Counted from the stretch's first letter, positions 14,330 to 21,508 are shown. The stretch is 40,936 bases of DNA from Paludibacteraceae bacterium (GCA_905234685.1 CAJOIR010000032.1:1-40936), one strand, 5' to 3'. Translations and numbers: made by a program. Notes: generated by a model from the letters alone, not told the origin.

Positions 14330-14997
14330 CAGTGAAATTATTCTTACAAGCTCTAACGAAGTTCGTCCTGGGATTGCTTCTCATCGGACTGTTGTTATTC
14401 CTTCCTGCCGGAACGTTCGGTTTCTGGCAAGCATGGCTATTTATCGGAGTATTGTTTGTTCCGATGTTCTTTGCCGGAATCGTGTTGATGATTCGTCAAC
14501 CGGAGTTACTGCGCAAACGTCTGGATGCTAAGGAACAACAGCATGAGCAGAAATGGGTAGTTGTCTTGAGTGGCTTGATGTTTATCGCGGTGTTTGTTGT
14601 GGCAGGACTAAACTGCAGCTTCGGATGGTACATTCTGCCTGATTGGGCAGTATATGTGGCTACAGCTATCTTCCTTGTCGCATACGCTATGTATGCCGAA
14701 GTGATGCGCGAAAACGTGTGGCTTTCACGGACGGTCGAAGTCCAGGAAAACCAGCAAGTAGTGAGTACCGGTTTGTACGGCATTGTTCGTCACCCTATGT
14801 ATGCAGCCACATTGTTACTATTCCTCTCCATGCCTTTAGTACTTGCCTCATTGTGGTCGTTTTTCATCATACTGCTCTATATTCCGATCATCGCCCTCCG
14901 CATACGCAATGAGGAGCAAGTGCTTGAACGTGAACTGAAAGGTTATGCCGAATACAAACAACGCGTTCGCTACAAAGTAATACCATTTGTTTGGTAA
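14326..14997 (+). CDS. Isoprenylcysteine/phospholipid methyltransferase-like membrane protein
   Basis: A 223-residue membrane methyltransferase of the ICMT/PEMT family. About five hydrophobic spans are followed by the family's signature: GLYGIVRHPMYAATLLL (AdoMet-binding RHPxY) and the C-terminal RNEEQVLERELKGYAEYKQRV with its EE motif. Bacterial members methylate phospholipids, isoprenoid or sulfur compounds; the substrate here is unknown. The start ATGA overlaps the CPBP-like stop. The next gene follows after six bases. The linkage of a CPBP-like and an ICMT-like gene recalls the eukaryotic CAAX pathway, though that link is only suggestive. Confidence 0.85.
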   Translation: MTVKLFLQALTKFVLGLLLIGLLLFLPAGTFGFWQAWLFIGVLFVPMFFAGIVLMIRQPELLRKRLDAKEQQHEQKWVVVLSGLMFIAVFVVAGLNCSFGWYILPDWAVYVATAIFLVAYAMYAEVMRENVWLSRTVEVQENQQVVSTGLYGIVRHPMYAATLLLFLSMPLVLASLWSFFIILLYIPIIALRIRNEEQVLERELKGYAEYKQRVRYKVIPFVW

Positions 14998-15003
14998 AAT
15001 AAA

Positions 15004-15769
15004 ATGAACTTCCAGATTTTTGGCAACGAAAAAGCCCCGACCTTTCACCCCACGCGAACAAGTTCTATGGGGGCCCCGACGTTATTGCTGATTCCCGGTT
15101 TGGGAGTGTCGTATGAGATTTTTCTTCCGCTCATCCGGCTGACGGAAGACAAGTTCCGTATCATCGCCGCAGAATTGGACGGATTCACACTCGGCAGGCA
15201 CACACGCTTCACGTCCGTGGACGACCAGGCGGCGCAGGTCATAGCATACGTACAGGAACATCACAATGGTCATCTGGATTGTGCATACGGACTCTCCCTC
15301 GGTGGCAAGATACTCTCCCGTATTCTGGAGCGCAATGAAATAGAAGTTGACCATGCCGTCCTTGATGCCGCGCCTTTGCTGCCCTTGCCGAGGTGGCTGG
15401 TCGGACCGTTGCGATATTACCAGGCAGGGAATGTGTGGACATGCTACCATTGGACAGGTTTCTGGAAAGTTGTCTTCCACTCGCACTATTTCGATGTGCT
15501 ACTCGACGAGTGCCGTAAGACGTGGCCTTGGGGTGGGGCACAGGCTGTGCTTGACGGATACGAGTCCGTCTATACCAACCGCCTCAACACAATCTCCGGC
15601 GCTGATATCCATTTTTGTAGCCAAGCCCCAGGCGAGGCATCTCCTCTCCGTTTGTCCACAAGCGCATGTGCATGTCTTCCAGGGTATGAACCACGGACAA
15701 CTGCTGATAGACCACCCCGACGAAGTGGCAAAACGTCTGACATCTATCTCAACCGGAGAAATCCTATAG
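15004..15769 (+). pseudogene. Alpha/beta hydrolase interrupted by a 1-base frameshift
   Basis: The first frame gives LLIPGLGVSYE (oxyanion region) and the nucleophile elbow YGLSLGGK. It then loses its homology after about residue 203, at a run of five T (15612-15616). Removing one T joins FVAKPQARHLL, HVHVFQGMNHGQ (with the catalytic His) and HPDEVAKRL in the other frame, ending at 15769 with a normal length of 254 residues. As written, the first frame continues with non-homologous residues to 15795 and lacks the His. It is the last gene of the operon, six bases after the methyltransferase. A sequencing error, slippage-dependent expression or a true mutation are all possible. Confidence 0.75.
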
Positions 15770-15801
15770 TACCAAAGGCACTCTTTATTCCCTAAGGTTG
15801 C

Positions 15802-15834
15802 CGAACCCTTATCGAACCCTTGCCGAACCCTTGC
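15802..15834 (+). repeat. Three-unit 11-bp tandem repeat
   Basis: CGAACCCTTAT, CGAACCCTTGC and CGAACCCTTGC follow one another exactly (15802-15812, 15813-15823, 15824-15834). The array begins seven bases after the last stop of the hydrolase gene. A two-unit array with the same period stands at 1413. Confidence 0.85.
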
Positions 15835-15846
15835 GACATCACGTAG

Positions 15847-15884
15847 GGGCGACAGCGTCAGCGCCGTGTGGTCGCCCTTATTTT
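15847..15884 (+). terminator. Terminator of the hydrolase operon
   Basis: GGGCGAC (15847-15853) pairs with GTCGCCC (15871-15877), and TTATTTT follows. The 17-base loop contains AGCGTCAGCGCC, which can pair internally. The GGGGCGACAGCGTCAGCGCC wording resembles dispersed repeats, so it may be both. Confidence 0.65.
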
Positions 15885-15938
15885 AGACGTGACACACATC
15901 AGCATGTCAAAATATAAGAAAGAGGCTAACTAGGGAAT

Positions 15939-16459
15939 TTGGGAAACATGAAACATGAATCCAGACCCCGCAATCCGCTGATAGCAAAAGTATTTTATCT
16001 GCTTGGCTTTATTGAGAACAGGGGACGTGGCTATGAGAAGATTCGCGAATCATTCGTGCAGGCGCATCTGCAAGTGCCGGCTTTTGAGCAAGTTCGAGGC
16101 GGCTTCATGGCAACCATCCAACGGGAGGTATTCCGGAAAGTACAAGGCCGTCAAATGAATACAGATAGTGTGACACAGAAAAGTGACCAGAAAAGTGACA
16201 CAGAAAAGTGACACAGAAAAGTGACCAGAAAAGTACGCTAATAGATATGCTAAAAGGTACGCTGAAAAGTAGGGAGAAAAGTAGGGAGATAATTATTTTC
16301 TTAATGAGGGAGAATCCCGGTATTACGCAGAATGATTTAGTTGAGGCTTTACAGCTATCTATAAAGACAATCGAAAAATATATTAAGAATCTTAAGGCTG
16401 CCTGTATCATCCGCCGTGTCGGACCGGACAAAGGCGGTCGTTGGGAGATAATTGAGTAA
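15939..16459 (+). pseudogene. Remnant of an AlbA/RecG-like DNA-binding regulator
   Basis: Two frames carry the C-terminal third of a protein of the AlbA_2/RecG-like (HATPase_c_4) regulator family. The first (15939-16211) has HESRPRNPLIAKVFYLLGFI and RGGFMATIQREVF. The second (16208-16459) has the winged helix NPGITQNDLVEALQLSIKTI and ends RRVGPDKGGRWEIIE, the family's usual terminus. The N-terminal AlbA and ATPase parts are missing. The frames part within a 12/13-base tandem repeat (16170-16232). The left inverted repeat of the restriction cassette begins two bases after its stop. It is non-functional as written. Confidence 0.7.
16170..16232 (+). repeat. Five-unit 12/13-base tandem repeat
   Basis: The units are GTGACACAGAAAA (16170-16182, 16195-16207, 16208-16220) and GTGACCAGAAAA (16183-16194, 16221-16232). 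They encode a VTQK/SDQK-type linker. The 13-base units change the reading frame, which separates the two halves of the regulator remnant. Confidence 0.85.
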
Positions 16460-16461
16460 AT

Positions 16462-16524
16462 ACCGTCCCATTCATGACATAAAACCGGATCGTTGAGGCT
16501 GGCAACGCAAAAAAGCAGTTACAT
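16462..16524 (+). repeat. Left 63-bp inverted repeat of the R-M cassette
   Basis: Matches the reverse complement of 20611-20673 at 57 of 63 positions without gaps; the inner 44 bases match at 42. It contains the small stem CGTTG/CAACG (loop AGGCTGG) next to an A6 run. It lies between the regulator remnant's stop (16459) and the methyltransferase stop (16594). Confidence 0.92.
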
Positions 16525-16593
16525 AAAAGGTGTCTATTGACGCTTGTTTTGAAGACTCGTGCATTTAATAAAGAGGGTGCCGGATAATATCTG

Positions 16594-19572
16594 TTATTTC
16601 AAATATTTATCCAATATTGCTTTTTTGCGTGCAGCACAGCCGTCCATGATTATTTGCGCTTGACGGATAGCGGCTTCGTATTGCTCTACTTGGGCGATGA
16701 TTTGTTGCTGTTCTACTATTGAAGGTACAACAACTTCAAAATTCATGGTTGCTTCTTTATTCCCTCGTGGCATCTTAATACCATTTACCCCCGCTTGATT
16801 CATGATATAATCAAAGAATGTTTTTCTTTTCATCGAGTAGTATAAAAACTTACTCAGTATATCATCATTGTTCACGCGGAACACTAATACGTCCGGCGAA
16901 CAAGCACCATCTCGGTCAGCGTACCATATCTTTTGCAGATAGGGACGTATATTAGAGACTAAAACATCTCCTTTTTTATATGCCACAGCAGAAGGAATAT
17001 CAGTTGTGCCGGTATATTCAGTAATACCCTCGCAGTTTTGTAGCATGTTGTCGGTTGTTATGTACGTAGCAGCTTCAATGAGAGACGTTCTCTCTGACGC
17101 ATAGCAGCATAACTGGCTTAAAATCAACGCCTTGCCCCCTATAACTTGCAGATTCTCAAAGACTTGCATGATTTTTCTGCGATACTCTTCAATGCTCATA
17201 CGGCTATTATTATATTCCTGATCTACTTTGGCACATTCCTCTATGATTTGTTTCTGAATCTCTATTGGCGGGAGTGGAATTTTAATATTTCCTAATGCAC
17301 TTGATAAATTGTTAATGTTAGAGCCTGTACTATCATACCGAATAACGTTTCGCATCATTTCTGAGTTAAGCACATTGAAAAGGTATATAGGGAGAATATT
17401 CAGTGATTTAGTTCGCAGTATTCCCATAAATCCACCTGCATAGTATGGTAAATCTTCTGATATATAAGCGACTTTACCAACATGAGTCTTACTACCACTA
17501 GAGAAACAAATGAATACATCATTAGCCTGTAATTTCTTTTCTTCGGATATTTGCAAAGTCTCCGATATATAGATTTGTTTTACGATGTCCAAATGACCAT
17601 CCAGCGTAATATTGTCTGCTGTTAAAATAATATTGTTTGTAGGTTCTATCCTTTGATCTTCTTTAGAATATGTAACGCCACGAACGATTTTTATCAATTC
17701 CTCCAATTTTGTCAAAGGATATTTGCTAACAATTTCGACTTTGTGTTCTAATGTAGTTTTAATAATTTTATCAAATTTTGTTCTTGAGAAATCTAACATA
17801 TCAATGGTGCGATACGAAGCAGCATATTTTTTGAGAGAAGTTTCTTCTCCCATTTCCGTACGCATATTGTTAAATGCGTTACGCACAAATGTAGCTAACG
17901 TACCATGCGCAAATCTGTTTTGTGCATTTGTCAGATAACCGCCGTTAGGATTCAAAATAATACCTTCTTTTCCTTTACGATTACTCCAATCGTAACCTAA
18001 GAACGTCTTTTGTTCTGCATTATCAGTAGGAGCTGTAATAACCACTGTTTCTTGACCACGTACGAGCTTAAAATAGATAAGTTTATCCTTCTCTACATCT
18101 CTAATTTTCTTGTAAAGTCGATCTTTGCGCTCTTGCTCAATTTGATCCGCAGTATAGCTTTTAGGGAATCTTTGTTGAGTATTTTCAAACTCAGCTATGT
18201 ATGGCTTGAAATACTCAATAGCACGTAAGTCCTCTATAGAAGCCGCTTCCGAAACGAAGCTCTGGTATTGTTCTGCCGTTACACCAATGAGAGACAAATA
18301 TTCGTTCAGTATATCACTATCGTTCCAATCGCTATTATCATTTCCCGAAAGAATACTATTCGCCGTATCAATTGCTAATTGCTTTTGTACTGGAGGTTCG
18401 CGGAAACGCTCCATAAAGAGCACGATTGTACTTGTGGTCGTGGCACCAAATGTCTTTCCGCCAAAGCAAACTATTGCACGGAGGTAAAAGTTAGAAAGGA
18501 TTTGTTCCCGAGCTTCTATATAACCACTTTTGTCACTAGCGGAAAGGATAGTTGATGGTAAAAATACACCTGCCAATCCACCGGATTTGAGCAATTGACC
18601 AATACGTTCTACAAAGAGCGTTTCAATTTCTCCCGAACTATTAGAAATACTCGGAAGTAGTTCCAAATCATTATGCTGCAATTTTAAGTGTGCCTTAAAA
18701 GCAGAAACAGAATACGGCGGGTTAGCCACCAAAATGTCAAATTTACCGTTCTCAATTCCTTTTGCCGGATCATTATCCAGTCCGTCTCCGAAAATGATAT
18801 TCGCATCACCCGCTCCATTCATAAAGAGGGCTATCTTGCTAACACGCGCCAGACGGTAGTCTTTCTCTATTCCAAAGATGCAATCACGCACCCATCTATT
18901 ATCGGCAGGTACAGATTTGTCTCTGCGCTTATGCTGAATATCATTGATGGCCTCAATACCTTCCGTCAAGAAATGCCCTGCTCCGCAAGCGTAGTCTATC
19001 ACTTTGGGTAATCCATGTGCTGTTAGATAATTTTCCAAAGGCAGACAATCCCATACAAACCGGGTGATTGGTGTAGGCGTAAAGAATTGTCCTTCGTTTT
19101 GCTTGAAGCCCTTTGCTAATAATTGCTCAAACAAATCTCCAAGGAACTGGTTCTTTTCGGGATAAACGATTCTATATTCTTGAAAGAGTTTGACAACTTC
19201 CACCAAGACCTTTCCGTTTTTAGCAAACAATTCCTCGTTATGCACATCCACAAAGGCAAAATCATTATTGGAGTAGAATTTGAGGTTGCGAATGGTATCG
19301 TCCAATTGTTTGATCGCTTGCGCGCGTGCTGCTCCCTTATAAGCAGAGAAAAGTTTCTGGGCATAATCCTTTTCAACATAGAAAATATCTTCCTTCATAA
19401 ACTCATCCATGCCCTCTTTGTGAAGTCGTTGCAAACGGTCTTGCAGATCCTCATACGTATCTACGCGCTCCTTGTATTGGAACTCCATTTCTGCATCATC
19501 AGCTTTCTTGATTTCGTCCGCATATAAAGAGTGCCACAAGGCGGTTGAAAGCATTCTCTTTGTCGCTGACAT
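16594..19572 (-). CDS. Fused N6-adenine methyltransferase-specificity protein (HsdM-HsdS type)
   Basis: A 992-residue protein for adenine methylation and target recognition. A helical start with FQYKERVDTYEDLQDRLQRL leads to GQFFTP (161-166), motif I VIDYACGAGHF (191-201) and the catalytic NPPY (284-287). Two HsdS-like target recognition domains follow: one near 615-790 beginning TKLEELIKIVRGVTYS and ending with a coiled conserved helix, and a second near 800-985 with PYLQKIWYADRDG. It overlaps the nuclease gene by 74 bases in another frame. The first 20 or so residues (MSATKRMLSTALWHSLYAD) look like out-of-frame translation of the nuclease helical region, so a frameshift has split one original chain. 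The whole resembles single-chain type IIG/I hybrids. No helicase domain exists. Confidence 0.85.
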   Translation of the reverse strand: MSATKRMLSTALWHSLYADEIKKADDAEMEFQYKERVDTYEDLQDRLQRLHKEGMDEFMKEDIFYVEKDYAQKLFSAYKGAARAQAIKQLDDTIRNLKFYSNNDFAFVDVHNEELFAKNGKVLVEVVKLFQEYRIVYPEKNQFLGDLFEQLLAKGFKQNEGQFFTPTPITRFVWDCLPLENYLTAHGLPKVIDYACGAGHFLTEGIEAINDIQHKRRDKSVPADNRWVRDCIFGIEKDYRLARVSKIALFMNGAGDANIIFGDGLDNDPAKGIENGKFDILVANPPYSVSAFKAHLKLQHNDLELLPSISNSSGEIETLFVERIGQLLKSGGLAGVFLPSTILSASDKSGYIEAREQILSNFYLRAIVCFGGKTFGATTTSTIVLFMERFREPPVQKQLAIDTANSILSGNDNSDWNDSDILNEYLSLIGVTAEQYQSFVSEAASIEDLRAIEYFKPYIAEFENTQQRFPKSYTADQIEQERKDRLYKKIRDVEKDKLIYFKLVRGQETVVITAPTDNAEQKTFLGYDWSNRKGKEGIILNPNGGYLTNAQNRFAHGTLATFVRNAFNNMRTEMGEETSLKKYAASYRTIDMLDFSRTKFDKIIKTTLEHKVEIVSKYPLTKLEELIKIVRGVTYSKEDQRIEPTNNIILTADNITLDGHLDIVKQIYISETLQISEEKKLQANDVFICFSSGSKTHVGKVAYISEDLPYYAGGFMGILRTKSLNILPIYLFNVLNSEMMRNVIRYDSTGSNINNLSSALGNIKIPLPPIEIQKQIIEECAKVDQEYNNSRMSIEEYRRKIMQVFENLQVIGGKALILSQLCCYASERTSLIEAATYITTDNMLQNCEGITEYTGTTDIPSAVAYKKGDVLVSNIRPYLQKIWYADRDGACSPDVLVFRVNNDDILSKFLYYSMKRKTFFDYIMNQAGVNGIKMPRGNKEATMNFEVVVPSIVEQQQIIAQVEQYEAAIRQAQIIMDGCAARKKAILDKYLK

Positions 19573-20404
19573 TGTTATGGCGGAGGATTTCTTCGAACTT
19601 ATTAACGATCTTGCTATTCTCCATGGAGAACGGTTTTAGGTCACGTTTCCGAAGAACATCTACACCGATATTGTACGCCTGTGAGTTGGCTTTGAAGATA
19701 ATATCGTCATGCCATTCACTATTATATGTTTCTTGCCACACCTCAAATAGTTCCTGCGTTGTTTTGGCATCACGATAAAGCCTGTCTGCTATCTCCTCTT
19801 TTTTCTTGCGTTTTTTATCCGCTACTTCCAACAAGTTTTTGTCATCAGAACAATTGAGAACTTTGCAAGTGTGCGTTACATTTTTGTTTTCTTCATCCCA
19901 GTTAGATGCATATATAGCGAGCCATTGTGTAGATCTCTCTTGTTGCCAATAAGAAAAAATTTGTCCACCGTCTTCTTCTGTTTCTTTGACAGCATTTTCA
20001 AACTCTTTACCAGCAGTCTTGCATTCTATGATAAATAGCATCTTTTGAGGATTACCAGCCTCATTTACGCAGATGTCCGCACGACCACTTTTGCCATCGT
20101 GTCCCAGTTGCCAAACTTTTTCAAGTTCAATATCTTCCGATTTATAGCCTTTGTCCAGCAAACGATCCACACATTCAAAGACGACCATATTCTCTTTATG
20201 GGCATCATCAATCAATGTGTTGCGATCACCACCGCGCATATCCGCAGGAAATTCAAGGCGCTTTTCTGCAAAATTGACGGACATATGCGTATCGCCTACC
20301 AAATTGCCATTTAGATGGTATTCTTTGGTATATATGTCTTGTGTCCCTTCTTGCTTGAATCCAAGCGAGAGTAGTACCTCTTTGTAATTGTCGATTGTTA
20401 TCAT
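19499..20404 (-). CDS. N-terminal PD-(D/E)XK nuclease part of the R-M enzyme, split off
   Basis: A 301-residue protein. The HSDR_N-like nuclease domain is seen with D110 (GRADICV), E127 and K129 (FIIECKTAG), followed by GGQIFSYWQQERSTQWLAIY. The remaining helical part ends FNRLVALFIC, which in relatives runs into the methyltransferase as one chain of about 1,300 residues. Here it stops after GRNQES in an out-of-frame tail. ATG 20404 is the only sensible start. Cleavage without the attached methyltransferase-specificity chain is doubtful unless the pieces associate. Its promoter is probably at 20739-20769, with a structured leader between. Confidence 0.8.
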   Translation of the reverse strand: MITIDNYKEVLLSLGFKQEGTQDIYTKEYHLNGNLVGDTHMSVNFAEKRLEFPADMRGGDRNTLIDDAHKENMVVFECVDRLLDKGYKSEDIELEKVWQLGHDGKSGRADICVNEAGNPQKMLFIIECKTAGKEFENAVKETEEDGGQIFSYWQQERSTQWLAIYASNWDEENKNVTHTCKVLNCSDDKNLLEVADKKRKKKEEIADRLYRDAKTTQELFEVWQETYNSEWHDDIIFKANSQAYNIGVDVLRKRDLKPFSMENSKIVNKFEEILRHNNVSDKENAFNRLVALFICGRNQES

Positions 20405-20467
20405 ATATATTGTTATTTGTTACCTATATAGTACACAAAAAGCGCAGACTTTTTGAAATATACTGGT

Positions 20468-20582
20468 CTGTTCAGGTCTCGACTCCTTTTGGCTCCAATA
20501 TACGCAAAAAGCCCACGCATGAGCGTGAGCGTTTCGCAATATTCGGGAAAGCCAAAAAATCAAGTTGTCGAGAAATGAACAG
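20468..20582. promoter_or_regulatory. Long imperfect palindrome in the R-M leader
   Basis: Nested pairs CTGTTC/GAACAG (20468-20473/20577-20582), CTCGAC/GTCGAG (20478-20483/20567-20572), TTTTGGCT/AGCCAAAA (20487-20494/20550-20557), and a GC-rich centre near GCCCACGC/GCGTGAGC around ATGA form a stem of about 115 bases. Read on the minus strand the centre is followed by TTTTT, so it may act as an attenuator before the nuclease gene. Confidence 0.75.
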
Positions 20583-20610
20583 GTCCCTAAATAAAGCAAA
20601 CGCTTTTAGT

Positions 20611-20673
20611 ATGTAACTGCTTTTTTACGTTGCCAGCCTCAACGATCCGATTTTACGTCGTGGATGTGACGGT
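20611..20673 (-). repeat. Right 63-bp inverted repeat of the R-M cassette
   Basis: The reverse complement of this stretch matches 16462-16524 at 57 of 63 positions. It lies 207 bases upstream of the nuclease start and 66 bases inside the minus-strand promoter at 20739-20769. Confidence 0.92.
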
Positions 20674-20738
20674 CTGCGTTTTACATCCGCAAACAAGATG
20701 ATTTTTATGCATTTAGTATATGTCTGCATTTCACATTG

Positions 20739-20769
20739 CAAAGATAGAGAAAAATGTGCATACTGCAAA
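20739..20769 (-). promoter_or_regulatory. Minus-strand promoter facing the R-M cassette
   Basis: On the minus strand TTTG (20769-20766) and TATCTTTG (20746-20739) match -33 and -7 exactly with a 19-base spacer. Start near 20732. It is outside the right inverted repeat, so the transcript would cross that repeat and the long palindrome before reaching ATG 20404. Confidence 0.7.
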
Positions 20770-21240
20770 ATTATTTAACAGGAGAACTGGTGAACCTCAT
20801 GTTTCAAGTTTCAAGATTCATGCTTCATGGCTGTTTAGTTTTATCAATATGTACAAAATGATGCCAGATAGTGCCTGATAGTGCCAGAATGGGACAACGC
20901 AAATCCCCGCCATCGTATCTTTGCACTGTCTTTCGGAATGGCACGGATTTTCTTTCTTCCCGCAGATGACGCGGGATTGCCCACGCATTAGACGGACTAT
21001 GACGGATGAAACGGATTGCTTAAAGTGGCAAAAGGCACAATCTTCGGCAGAAACTTCGGCAGGGTAGAATTTTTTCATAAAAAAACAACACACGCGGCAG
21101 GTCTTGACAATCAAGGCATTCTGCTTTCTTTTTGTCGGGTTTCAGATACCGGAATCAGAATCTTCGGCATAAAAACACGTCCGCGCCGAAGATTTTTGTA
21201 GCATTATAATAGAAACGCGTTCCACGGAGGACATGTTCTC
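20770..21240. other. Non-coding spacer without a recognised gene
   Basis: No convincing gene is seen on either strand. It contains short direct repeats (GATAGTGCC twice near 20870-20885, CTTCGGCA three times between 21043 and 21169), a -7-like TATCTTTG at 20916-20923 on the plus strand without a -33 partner, and the terminator at 21159-21197. It may be decayed mobile DNA or carry a small RNA. Confidence 0.4.
21159..21197 (+). terminator. Intrinsic terminator ahead of the ribosomal cluster
   Basis: AATCTTCGGC (21159-21168) pairs perfectly with GCCGAAGATT (21185-21194), followed by TTT. It would stop transcripts entering the rpsL promoter region from the left. Confidence 0.7.
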
Positions 21241-21334
21241 CGGATGATACGTGTTTCCTGCCTATGAGAGAAAGAATCAAAAAATGCATCAGGGGGTGAT
21301 AGATTTCGGCATTATTTTGCCTTATATGTGGAGA
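21241..21334 (+). repeat. Intergenic repeat, copy B
   Basis: Aligns to 3679-3777 over about 95 bases with a few small gaps. It keeps the same hairpin arms in weaker form (AAAAAATGC with GCATTATTTT) and the same loop GGGGTGATAGATTTC. It precedes the rpsL promoter by about 70 bases. Confidence 0.8.
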
Positions 21335-21402
21335 GGTATGATGTGTGAGATGAGGGTTTGTGATTATAAAAACAAAGAAAAATCACTTTTTTTCTGCAAA
21401 GA

Positions 21403-21434
21403 TTTGTGTATATGAAATATTTGTAGTAATTTTG
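21403..21434 (+). promoter_or_regulatory. Main promoter of the rpsL ribosomal cluster
   Basis: TTTG (21403-21406) and TAATTTTG (21427-21434) match -33 and -7 exactly with a 20-base spacer. Start near 21441, giving a leader of about 68 bases before rpsL. Confidence 0.85.
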
Positions 21435-21508
21435 CACGCTTTTTCGGCGCATCTGTGCCAAAGAGCAGTAGTAAACAACTAATAATTAACAATTAACAAG
21501 TTAAGCAA

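Larger units (their letters stand above)
16462..20673. mobile_element. Inverted-repeat-bounded restriction-modification cassette
   Basis: A 4.2-kb segment holding the nuclease-like and methyltransferase-specificity genes, both on the minus strand, lies exactly between 63-bp inverted repeats. No transposase or recombinase gene is inside, and no target-site duplication is visible at the outer edges. It could be a non-autonomous transposed unit, an invertible segment, or a cassette that happens to lie between two dispersed repeats. Confidence 0.55.

Noticed and set aside
16170..16232. CRISPR-like array
   Set aside because: Units are 12-13 bases and contiguous, without spacers; they encode a protein linker.
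16462..16524. Integron attC site
   Set aside because: The repeat has only a 5-bp internal stem, lacks the core site layout of attC, and occurs as an inverted pair instead of direct cassette ends.
20611..20673. Insertion-sequence ends
   Set aside because: No transposase gene or remnant lies between the repeats and no flanking target duplication was found, so a classical IS is not supported.
20818..21114. Minus-strand 98-codon frame in the spacer before rpsL
   Set aside because: Its composition is odd and Cys-rich, it has no motif, and it overlaps a plus-strand promoter-like site; no evidence of coding.
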